From assembly GCA_947259475.1 (NCBI GenBank), contig CAMYLW010000075.1, forward strand, positions 1 through 7,380: a stretch of DNA of 7,380 bases. Direction: 5' to 3'. A model generated the notes under the pieces. It did no database searches and was not told where the DNA came from. It was given only the letters and a program-made list of their open reading frames with translations. Source of the stretch: Thermodesulfobacteriota bacterium (lineage in GTDB: Bacteria > Desulfobacterota > Syntrophobacteria > BM002). The translations under genes were made by a program, and so were the position numbers. Below, one piece after another: positions 1-6,109 of the stretch (position 1 is the first letter of the stretch; each line of letters starts with the position of its first letter).

Positions 1-98
1 TCTCAAATTCCAATATCAAATGACCAAAACAGGTTTTGAATTTTGAATTTTGGTCATTGTTATTTGTTTGTTATTTGAGATTTGTGATTTGGAATTTT
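1..98. repeat. AT-rich palindromic heptad repeat, uninterrupted copy (left end cut by window)
   Basis: This AT-rich tract is built from degenerate 7-bp units. Positions 5-32 read as AAATNNC-like units on the + strand (aaattcc, aatatca, aatgacc, aaaacag). From about 33 to 98 the same kind of unit runs on the opposite strand (attttgg, tcattgt, gatttgt, gatttgg). The two arms converge near position 33, so the tract can fold: the aatgaccaaaa segment near 19-29 pairs with ttttggtcatt near 49-59. Positions 1-33 are an exact reverse complement of 5995-6027. The right arm (34-98) is similar to the reverse complement of 5634-5692. There is no coding potential. The family is intergenic and its function is unknown. 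Confidence 0.8.
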
Positions 99-102
99 TA
101 GT

Positions 103-130
103 CACTCCATCAGGCTTCCGCAATAGGGGG
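103..130 (+). repeat. short conserved flank of the heptad repeat, copy 1
   Basis: This GC-richer segment starts cactcca and ends ccgcaataggggg. It follows the heptad repeat and resembles 6074-6101, which follows the right arm of the second heptad locus; about 19 of 26 aligned positions agree by eye. It may be part of the repeat unit. The function is unknown. Confidence 0.35.
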
Positions 131-197
131 AATTCCACAGGGTAAAATTGTAGATTGAGGTACATCTGCATTTCTTACTGCGAGGTTCTGAGTTCTT

Positions 198-232
198 CAA
201 TCTTCAATCTGCATTCTAAAATCTAAAATCCC
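198..232. repeat. tandem 7-bp degenerate repeats (caatctN type)
   Basis: Five consecutive 7-bp units can be read: caatctt, caatctg, cattcta, aaatcta, aaatccc. An opposing segment, tagattgaggt near 150-160, could pair with the first units. The same style of repeat recurs at 3581-3608 and 3695-3708. No gene is present here. Confidence 0.6.
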
Positions 233-252
233 TCTATGCTAATCCTTTTAGC

Positions 253-281
253 TTGACACGCAAAGGTTGTTCTCCTACTAT
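253..281 (+). promoter_or_regulatory. sigma-70-type promoter for carB
   Basis: A perfect -35 box TTGACA (253-258) is followed by a 17-bp spacer and a -10-like TACTAT (276-281, 4 of 6 matches). The expected start of transcription is near 288, giving a leader of about 70 nt. A small inverted repeat GCTAA-N5-TTAGC (238-252) directly abuts the -35 box and could be an operator half-site pair, but this is speculative. No attenuator-like hairpin followed by a U run is visible in the leader. Confidence 0.6.
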
Positions 282-344
282 TCCATCGAACCTCAAACTA
301 CTCCATATTTCAACCTTCCTCAGCCAGAAATCGCAGCTCGCAAT

Positions 345-352
345 AAGAGGAG
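345..352 (+). promoter_or_regulatory. Shine-Dalgarno site of carB
   Basis: AAGAGGAG lies 6 nt before the ATG at 359. It is a near-perfect complement to the 16S anti-SD and fixes the start codon. Confidence 0.85.
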
Positions 353-358
353 ACTAGT

Positions 359-3300
359 ATGCCAAGGCGGGATGACATCAAGAAAGTGATGATTATCGGG
401 TCCGGTCCTATTGTCATCGGCCAGGCTTGTGAATTTGACTATTCCGGCACCCAGGCCTGCAAAGCGCTGAGCCAACTGGGTTATGAGATTGTGCTGGTGA
501 ATTCCAACCCCGCGACCATCATGACCGATCCAGGTATGGCGAACGTTACCTATATCGAGCCGCTCAATTTCAAGAGAATGAAAGAAATAATAAAGAAGGA
601 ACGCCCTGATGCTCTGTTGCCCAACCTAGGTGGCCAGTCTGGACTGAATCTGTCTTCGGAACTGGCGCGGGCAGGGGTGCTTGAAGAATATGGTGTCAAA
701 ATTATCGGGGTTCAGGTGGATGCCATCGAGCGTGGTGAGGATAGAATTGCCTTCAAGGATACCATGAATAAACTTGGCCTCGAGATGCCTAACAGCGCCC
801 CAGCTTTCACTGTGGAAGAGGCTGAGAGAATTGCTGATGATCTTGGTTATCCGGTGGTTCTGCGCCCCGCTTATACCATGGGTGGCTGGGGGGGCGGCCA
901 TGTATACAACGTCGAGGAATTGCGCACCGTTGTCAGCCGAGGCCTGGCGGCTAGTCTCGTGGGCCAGGTGCTGGTGGAGGAGTCGGTTCTTGGATGGGAG
1001 GAGCTGGAGCTTGAAGTGGTGCGCGATGCCAAGAATCAGATGATCACCGTCTGCTTTATCGAAAATGTTGATGCCATGGGAGTACATACCGGGGATTCAT
1101 ATTGCACCGCTCCCATGCTCACCATAGATCCCCAACTGCAAGAGCGGCTACAGAAATATTCCTATGACATTGTCGAGGCCATCAAGGTAATTGGTGGCAC
1201 CAACATTCAGTTTGCCCATGATCCCAAGACCGGCAGGGTGGTGGTGATCGAGATTAATCCTAGAACTTCACGGTCTTCCGCCCTAGCGTCCAAGGCCACC
1301 GGGTTCCCCATTGCTCTCATCTCTTCCATGTTGGCGGGCGGAATGACCATGGATGAGATCCCCTACTGGAGAGATGGAACCCTTGAGAAGTACACACCGT
1401 CCGGTGATTACGTTGTGGTGAAGTTCGCCCGCTGGGCCTTCGAGAAGTTCGAGGGAGCCGAGGATAAGCTCGGCACCCAGATGCGCGCTGTGGGCGAGGT
1501 AATGAGTATAGGCAAGAATTACAAAGAAGCCTGCCAGAAGTCCATCCGCTCCCTGGAAAACGGCCGATATGGACTTGGTTTTGCCAAAGATTTCCATGAG
1601 CGGTCCCTGGCTGAATTGATGGAACTACTGGCTGAGCCCTCGAGCGAGCGGCAATTTATTATGTACGAAGCGTTGCGCAAGGGTGCAACTATAGATGATC
1701 TCTATGCGAAGACGCACATCAAGCCCTGGTTCATTGAACAGATGAAGGAACTTGTTGACCTAGAAGAGCAGATTCTCCAGTACAAGGGTAAGGAATTGCC
1801 TGAGCAGCTGCTGGTGCAAGCGAAGAAAGACGGATTCTCGGATCGCTACCTGGGGCAAATTCTAGAGATTCCCGAAACTGAGATTAGGCTGCGGCGCACA
1901 ACCTTGGGAGTGGTGCAAGGCTGGGAGCCTGTGCCTGTAAGCGGGGTGGAGGATGCGGCCTACTATTTCTCCACTTATAACGCTCCCGACAAGGTTGGAC
2001 GGAGCGACAGGCCCAAGGTCATGGTTCTGGGAGGGGGCCCAAACCGTATCGGTCAGGGCATTGAGTTCGACTACTGCTGCGTCCACGCCGCCTTTGCCCT
2101 GCGGGATGAGGGCTATGAATCCATCATGGTCAACTGTAATCCAGAGACGGTTTCTACCGATTACGACACCTCAGACAAGCTCTATTTTGAACCTCTCACA
2201 GTGGAAGATGTGTTGAGTATCTACGAGAAGGAAAAGCCGGAAGGCGTTATCGTACAATTTGGCGGTCAGACCCCGCTCAACATAGCCAATGAACTGGCCC
2301 AGGCGGGGGTGCGGATCATCGGTACCACCCCGGAGACCATTGACCTGGCTGAGGACCGGGATCGTTTCCGTCAGATGATGCGCAAGCTGGGCATTCCGCA
2401 GCCAGCGTCTGGAATGGCTAGCACCCTGGAGGAGGCCCTCCAGGTTGCGGAGGAAATCGGTTATCCGCTGATGGTGCGGCCATCATACGTATTGGGCGGA
2501 CGGGCTATGGAGGTGGTCCACGATGAGGAGATGCTCAAGCGTTATGTTTCTGTGGCAGTGGATGTTACGCCTGAACGCCCCATTCTGATCGACAAGTTTC
2601 TGGAAAATGCCATTGAGGCCGAAGCGGACGCCATTGCCGACGGCACCGAAGCCTTTGTTCCGGCAGTTATGGAACACATAGAACTGGCCGGCATCCATTC
2701 CGGCGACTCAGCCTGTGTAATCCCACCCATCAGCATCCCCGCCAAGCACCTAGACACCATCTACGAATATACCAGAAGGATTGCGGTGGAGCTCAATGTG
2801 GTAGGCTTGATGAACATCCAGTATGCCATAGCCAATGACACCGTTTACATTCTTGAGGCCAACCCTCGTGCCTCGAGAACCGTACCCCTGGTATCAAAAG
2901 TTTGCAGCATCTCGATGGCTAGAATTGCCACCCAGGTCATGCTCGGGAAAAGGCTTGCCGACCTCGACCTCAAGCGCCAGTCAATTCCGCACTTCGGTGT
3001 CAAAGAGGCGGTTTTCCCCTTTAACATGTTTCCCGAGGTTGACCCACTTCTGGGGCCGGAGATGAGATCAACCGGGGAGGTTCTCGGCATGGCCGACTCT
3101 TTCGGTCTCGCTTTTTACAAGGCCCAAAAGGGCGCCCAGCAACTTTTACCTTCGGAGGGAAGCGTTCTGATCACTGTATCTGAAAAAGATCGACCGGCTG
3201 TATTAGAGGTTGCCCGGGAGTTTGACAATTTGGGCTTCAAGATCAAATCTACCATAGGAACCCACACCTTTTTGTCGGAGCACGATATCCAATCTGAGCT

Positions 3301-3559
3301 CATTTTAAAGATGCATGAGGGACGACCCAACATAGTGGATGGGATCAAGAACAAGGAGATTCATCTGGTAATCAACACCCCCAGCGGCAAGCTGAGCAAA
3401 TACGATGATTCCTACATCCGGAAGGCAGCTATTAAATACAAGGTGCCGCATATCACCACGCTCGCTGCTGCCCTTGCCGCGGCTAGGGGGATTGCCGCCT
3501 ACCGCCAAGGAAAGGATTCAGTGAGATCCCTGCAGGAATATCATGAGGGCATCAGCTAG
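359..3559 (+). CDS. carB: Carbamoyl-phosphate synthase, large subunit
   Basis: CarB makes carbamoyl phosphate from bicarbonate, two ATP and ammonia channelled from the CarA glutaminase, feeding pyrimidine and arginine synthesis in the cytoplasm. At 1066 residues it has the usual length and domain order. The first ATP-grasp half (about 1-400) opens with IGSGPIVIGQACEFDYSG and contains NPRTSRSSALASKATG near 300. A linker/oligomerisation region follows (about 401-550). The second ATP-grasp half (about 551-930) has LGGGPNRIGQGIEFDYCCVH at 557-576 and NPRASRTVPLVSK near 835. The C-terminal MGS-type allosteric domain (about 936-1058) has INTPSGK at 1005-1011 and a KYKVPHITTLAAA helix, as in UMP/ornithine-regulated enzymes. 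One oddity is Trp177 in the first glycine-rich ATP loop (GGWGGG), where Ser or Thr is usual. The start is supported by a strong Shine-Dalgarno site. No carA lies within the 358 bp upstream, and no clear terminator follows. Confidence 0.97.
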   Translation: MPRRDDIKKVMIIGSGPIVIGQACEFDYSGTQACKALSQLGYEIVLVNSNPATIMTDPGMANVTYIEPLNFKRMKEIIKKERPDALLPNLGGQSGLNLSSELARAGVLEEYGVKIIGVQVDAIERGEDRIAFKDTMNKLGLEMPNSAPAFTVEEAERIADDLGYPVVLRPAYTMGGWGGGHVYNVEELRTVVSRGLAASLVGQVLVEESVLGWEELELEVVRDAKNQMITVCFIENVDAMGVHTGDSYCTAPMLTIDPQLQERLQKYSYDIVEAIKVIGGTNIQFAHDPKTGRVVVIEINPRTSRSSALASKATGFPIALISSMLAGGMTMDEIPYWRDGTLEKYTPSGDYVVVKFARWAFEKFEGAEDKLGTQMRAVGEVMSIGKNYKEACQKSIRSLENGRYGLGFAKDFHERSLAELMELLAEPSSERQFIMYEALRKGATIDDLYAKTHIKPWFIEQMKELVDLEEQILQYKGKELPEQLLVQAKKDGFSDRYLGQILEIPETEIRLRRTTLGVVQGWEPVPVSGVEDAAYYFSTYNAPDKVGRSDRPKVMVLGGGPNRIGQGIEFDYCCVHAAFALRDEGYESIMVNCNPETVSTDYDTSDKLYFEPLTVEDVLSIYEKEKPEGVIVQFGGQTPLNIANELAQAGVRIIGTTPETIDLAEDRDRFRQMMRKLGIPQPASGMASTLEEALQVAEEIGYPLMVRPSYVLGGRAMEVVHDEEMLKRYVSVAVDVTPERPILIDKFLENAIEAEADAIADGTEAFVPAVMEHIELAGIHSGDSACVIPPISIPAKHLDTIYEYTRRIAVELNVVGLMNIQYAIANDTVYILEANPRASRTVPLVSKVCSISMARIATQVMLGKRLADLDLKRQSIPHFGVKEAVFPFNMFPEVDPLLGPEMRSTGEVLGMADSFGLAFYKAQKGAQQLLPSEGSVLITVSEKDRPAVLEVAREFDNLGFKIKSTIGTHTFLSEHDIQSELILKMHEGRPNIVDGIKNKEIHLVINTPSGKLSKYDDSYIRKAAIKYKVPHITTLAAALAAARGIAAYRQGKDSVRSLQEYHEGIS

Positions 3560-3580
3560 GTTGGTAGAAAGTAGGTAGAC

Positions 3581-3708
3581 GATTGCGGATTGCGGATTTG
3601 AGATTGCACAAGACCGAGTAAAGCAGAGCAGACGGTGGGAGTTAAAGTTGCATTCTTATTTTACTCAAATAACTAGCTTGCATCAGACATCCTTCAATCT
3701 GAAATCTG
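3581..3708. repeat. heptad-repeat locus downstream of carB, opposed arms
   Basis: The left arm (3581-3608) is four 7-bp units: gattgcg, gattgcg, gatttga, gattgca. The right arm (3695-3708) has two units in the opposite orientation: caatctg, aaatctg. The arms match over about 12 of 14 positions as an inverted repeat, with roughly 85 bp of unremarkable sequence between. It lies about 20 bp after the carB stop codon and could fold in the 3' end of the carB transcript, but there is no U run to call it an intrinsic terminator. Confidence 0.5.
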
Positions 3709-3721
3709 GAAAATGCCTTTG

Positions 3722-3988
3722 CACTTAACTCCGCAGAAAGTTTTTTTCCGTTTGAGGTGCTGTGTCGCAATACGTCATCCCGGCCAAGTCCCGTAAAGCG
3801 GGATGCGAGCCGGGATCCAGACAGCGTCCCCGCGAAGGCGGGGAACCAGACACCAAATGACGTTATTGAACTTTCACTGGATTCCGGATCTCGTCCGCTT
3901 CAGGCGGCCTCGTCCGGAATGACGGGTGCGGCGAATTATGACATAGTGTCCAAGGGGAGGAGAGATTCTTGGGGAGCTAGGTTAATAG
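3722..3988 (+). mobile_element. MITE-like palindromic element, copy A
   Basis: This ~267-bp non-coding element has imperfect terminal inverted repeats: acttaactccgcag at the left and, read on the opposite strand, ttaacctagctcccc at the right. Inside are three hairpins. The first has an outer stem ATCCCGGC/GCCGGGAT (about 3777-3816) with an inner stem TCCCG/CGGGA. The central one is TCCCCGC-GAAG-GCGGGGA (about 3827-3844). The third has stem ATTCCGGA/TCCGGAAT (about 3881-3920). It matches copy B (5699-5970) in inverted orientation; by hand count about 88% of some 225 core bases agree. No transposase is encoded, so any movement would need one supplied in trans. Similar cgtcatcccgg...ccgggatccag palindromes are common intergenic repeats in many bacteria. 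Confidence 0.7.
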
Positions 3989-4017
3989 TCGTGTCTGGAA
4001 TCCTGGAGTGGTCGCAG

Positions 4018-4033
4018 TCACGCCGGGGCGTGA
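4018..4033. promoter_or_regulatory. perfect inverted repeat upstream of the purF-like gene, candidate operator
   Basis: TCACGCC-GG-GGCGTGA is a perfect 7-bp inverted repeat with a 2-bp centre. It ends 42 bp before the ATG of the purF-like gene and lies outside element A. The tiny centre favours a protein-binding dyad over an RNA hairpin. No convincing -35/-10 pair was found nearby, so its position relative to transcription start is unknown. Confidence 0.35.
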
Positions 4034-4064
4034 TGAAATGTCCGGGTTCAACATAACCTAAGCG

Positions 4065-4069
4065 AGGAG
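4065..4069 (+). promoter_or_regulatory. Shine-Dalgarno site of the purF-like gene
   Basis: AGGAG is followed by 6 nt and then ATG at 4076. This makes the Met-Gly-Gly start the true N-terminus and rules out a missed upstream Met-Cys start. Confidence 0.8.
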
Positions 4070-4075
4070 TAGATC

Positions 4076-5479
4076 ATGGGTGGGCTATTTGGAACTGTCT
4101 CAAAGGATGACTGTGTGAATGATTTGTTTTACGGAACAGATTACCATTCCCACCTCGGAACCAGACGAGGTGGCCTCGCGGTACACAGCTCTACCGGGTT
4201 TAGCAGATCCATTCATAACATCGAAAACAACTATTTCAGGTCTAAATTCGAGGCTGATCTGCAAAGATTCAGTGGAAATAGCGGCATTGGTGTTATCAGC
4301 GACAATGACCCGCAACCGCTGCTTATCGGCTCGCATATGGGGACATTCGCCATCGTCACTGTTGCTAAGATTAACAACACAGAAGAGCTTGAGCAAAGAG
4401 CGCTCAGGAAGAAAAAACATTTTTCTGAAACGAGTGGAGGGGTGATAAATCCGACAGAGCTGGCGTCCATGCTCATTTGCGAAGAAGAGTCTCTTGAGGA
4501 TGGAATAAGAAATGCCCAGGAAGCCATTCAAGGCTCATGCTCCATGCTGCTGCTAACCCAGAAAGGCATATACGCAGCCAGAGACAGGCTGGGAAGGACC
4601 CCGGTTGTAATTGGCAAAAAAGAAGGGGCTTTTGCCGTGGCCTCAGAATCATGCGCTTTCCCCAACCTCGGCTATAAAGTCGAGAAGCATCTCGGACCCG
4701 GCGAGACCATCTTTCTCACGGCTGACGGGTATGAGCAGCGCAACAAACCGGGTGATAAAATGCAGATTTGCGCCTTTCTGTGGGTCTATTATGGTTACCC
4801 TGCCACTCAATATGAAGGGATCAACGTAGAATTTGCTCGTAATAGATGTGGAGCTGCACTTGCGAGGAATGATGAAGTTAAAATTGATTTTGTTGCGGGG
4901 ATTCCGGATTCGGGCATTGGGCACGCCATCGGTTATGCTAACGAGAAAAAAATCCCCTATCTGAGACCATTTGTGAAATATACTCCCACATGGCCGCGGA
5001 GCTTCATGCCCCAGAACCAGGATGTAAGAGACCTTGTTGCCAAGATGAAGCTGATTCCTATCAGATCGATGATAGAGGGCAAAAGGATTCTCTTTTGTGA
5101 AGACTCAATCGTAAGAGGTACTCAGTTAAAGGATAACATCCAGATATTGTTTGACTACGGCGCAAGTGAAGTTCATATGCGACCTGCATGTCCGACCTTG
5201 ATCTTCCCATGTGTATTTCTCAATTTCTCAACATCTAGATCCAGATTGGACCTTGCCGGGCGGAGCGTAATAAACGAAATTGAAGTTGATGAGGAAGAAA
5301 ATCTAGACGAGTATTATACGCCTGGATCTAAAAAATATGTGGAAATGATTGATAGAATTAGACAACGTTTGCGATTGACGACTTTGCAGTATCAGAAGCT
5401 GGATGATATGGTGGATGCGATCGGGCTGCCCAAAGAAAAATTGTGTACCCATTGTTGGGACAACTCGAGCTCCTTCTGA
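4076..5479 (+). CDS. PurF-like amidophosphoribosyltransferase paralog with degenerate glutaminase domain
   Basis: This 467-residue PurF homolog has an Ntn-type glutaminase domain (about 1-225) and a type I phosphoribosyltransferase domain (about 230-467). PurF normally makes phosphoribosylamine from PRPP and glutamine. The transferase half looks intact: CAFLWVYYGYP (232-242), pyrophosphate loop AGIPDSG (274-280), flexible loop RSFMPQNQ (308-315) and PRPP motif EDSIVRGTQ (342-350). Cys232, Cys379, Cys457 and Cys460 fit the four [4Fe-4S] ligands of Bacillus-type PurF. The glutaminase half is altered: the nucleophilic Cys after Met is Gly2, the usual HRGQ becomes TRRGG (29-33), the RYxTxG loop is absent, and the oxyanion NG is lost in VAKINNTEE. 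Glutamine use is therefore unlikely; ammonia or another amine donor is possible, or a regulatory role. The gene lies between inverted elements A and B and looks less GC-rich than carB, so horizontal gain is possible. I withhold the symbol purF because the function may differ. Confidence 0.9.
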   Translation: MGGLFGTVSKDDCVNDLFYGTDYHSHLGTRRGGLAVHSSTGFSRSIHNIENNYFRSKFEADLQRFSGNSGIGVISDNDPQPLLIGSHMGTFAIVTVAKINNTEELEQRALRKKKHFSETSGGVINPTELASMLICEEESLEDGIRNAQEAIQGSCSMLLLTQKGIYAARDRLGRTPVVIGKKEGAFAVASESCAFPNLGYKVEKHLGPGETIFLTADGYEQRNKPGDKMQICAFLWVYYGYPATQYEGINVEFARNRCGAALARNDEVKIDFVAGIPDSGIGHAIGYANEKKIPYLRPFVKYTPTWPRSFMPQNQDVRDLVAKMKLIPIRSMIEGKRILFCEDSIVRGTQLKDNIQILFDYGASEVHMRPACPTLIFPCVFLNFSTSRSRLDLAGRSVINEIEVDEEENLDEYYTPGSKKYVEMIDRIRQRLRLTTLQYQKLDDMVDAIGLPKEKLCTHCWDNSSSF

Positions 5480-5568
5480 AATGTTGTTCACCGCAGAGGA
5501 CGTTGGGAGGAATTGAAGGTTTTCCAACAGAAGAGTGGACAACGCGACCCTATCCTGAGGGCCAGGTC

Positions 5569-5589
5569 AGTCCCGCCCGTGGCGGGATT
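5569..5589. repeat. strong GC hairpin downstream of the purF-like gene
   Basis: The core is TCCCGCC-CGT-GGCGGGA (5571-5587), a perfect 7-bp stem with a 3-nt loop, extended by further pairs with one G-T wobble. It lies about 90 bp after the purF-like stop codon. The sequence after it (ttgccgg) is not a U run, so it is not a standard intrinsic terminator. It could be a 3'-end stabilising hairpin or a small REP-type repeat. Confidence 0.4.
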
Positions 5590-5633
5590 GCCGGTAAAGA
5601 TCGCCAGCTGTTTTGGAGTACCAGAGCAACCAA

Positions 5634-5692
5634 AAATTCCAAATAACAAATCACAAATTTCAAACAAATCACAATGACCAAAATTCAAAAAA
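5634..5692. repeat. left arm of the second AT-rich heptad repeat
   Basis: The 7-bp units aaataac, aaatcac, aaatttc, aaatcac, aatgacc, aaaattc can be read in sequence. This tract is similar to the reverse complement of 34-98. In the uninterrupted copy at the window start the next sequence is the other arm. Here element B intervenes and the other arm resumes near 5980. Confidence 0.7.
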
Positions 5693-5698
5693 CCCCTA

Positions 5699-5970
5699 TT
5701 AACTTAGCTCCGCAGGAATCTCTTCTCCCCTTGGTAACTATGTCACAATTCGCCGAATCCGTCATTCCGGACGAGGCCGCCTAAACGGGCGAGATCCGGA
5801 ATCCAGTAAAAGTTCAACGACGTCATTTGGTGTCTGGTTCCCCGCCTTCGCGGGGACGTTGTCTGGATCCCGGCTCGCGTCCGCCGCCGCCGGACTTGGC
5901 CGGGATGACGAGTTGCGACCCAGTCTCTTGAGGGGGGCGGGGACATGTAGCTATCATGCGGAGCTATATA
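5699..5970 (-). mobile_element. MITE-like palindromic element, copy B (inverted relative to A)
   Basis: This ~272-bp element has imperfect terminal inverted repeats: ttaacttagctccgcag at the left and tgcggagctatata at the right. It has the same three-hairpin interior as copy A on the opposite strand, including an identical central hairpin TCCCCGC-GAAG-GCGGGGA. It sits between two arms of an AT-rich heptad repeat that are joined in the copy at 1-98, which indicates insertion into that repeat. No protein is encoded; the open frame across it on the minus strand is repeat-derived. Within the first hairpin the inner stem differs from copy A but still pairs (GTCCG/CGGAC against TCCCG/CGGGA). Confidence 0.75.
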
Positions 5971-5979
5971 CACAGGCGT

Positions 5980-6060
5980 ATTCCAAATTCCAAACCTGTT
6001 TTGGTCATTTGATATTGGAATTTGAGATTTATTTGTAATTTGGTGCTTGGGGTTTGGGAT
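5980..6060. repeat. right arm of the second AT-rich heptad repeat
   Basis: Read on the minus strand, the 7-bp units are aaatccc, aaacccc, aagcacc, aaattac, aaatctc, aaattcc, aatatca, aatgacc. Positions 5995-6027 are an exact reverse complement of positions 1-33 of this window. The arm extends further outward than the copy at the left edge, which is cut by the window boundary. Confidence 0.75.
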
Positions 6061-6073
6061 TTCATAGCCTCCA

Positions 6074-6101
6074 TCACTCCAGCAAACTACCGCAAGAGGA
6101 G
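6074..6101 (+). repeat. short conserved flank of the heptad repeat, copy 2
   Basis: This segment starts cactcca and ends ccgcaagaggag and resembles 103-130. Both follow heptad units of the same orientation. The last bases also form a good Shine-Dalgarno sequence and resemble the carB leader (cgcaataagaggag). Confidence 0.35.
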
Positions 6102-6109
6102 AAAGACCA

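Noticed and set aside
1..358. CRISPR array or origin suggested by the regular AT-rich repeats
   Set aside because: The units are 7 bp with no spacers, and no DnaA-box cluster is visible. The pattern is a degenerate tandem repeat.
626..1087. 153-codon open frame antisense to carB
   Set aside because: It is a shadow of strongly conserved carB coding sequence, with no start signal or known family.
3722..3988. tRNA or other structured RNA gene in the hairpin-rich element
   Set aside because: There is no cloverleaf or conserved T-loop. Terminal inverted repeats and the second inverted copy fit a repeat element better.
3757..4056. 99-codon open frame on the + strand between carB and the purF-like gene
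   Set aside because: Most of it lies within element A and its translation is that of a palindromic repeat. There is no convincing Shine-Dalgarno site and no family resemblance.
4100..4531. 143-codon antisense frame and overlapping sense frames inside the purF-like gene
   Set aside because: The purF-like frame carries clear family motifs and a good Shine-Dalgarno site. The others are chance frames.
5443..5646. 67-codon open frame overlapping the 3' end of the purF-like gene
   Set aside because: It starts inside the purF-like gene in another frame and runs into the AT-rich heptad repeat. It has no recognisable protein features.
5743..5973. 76-codon open frame on the minus strand
   Set aside because: It is entirely the translation of element B and the frame is not kept in copy A.
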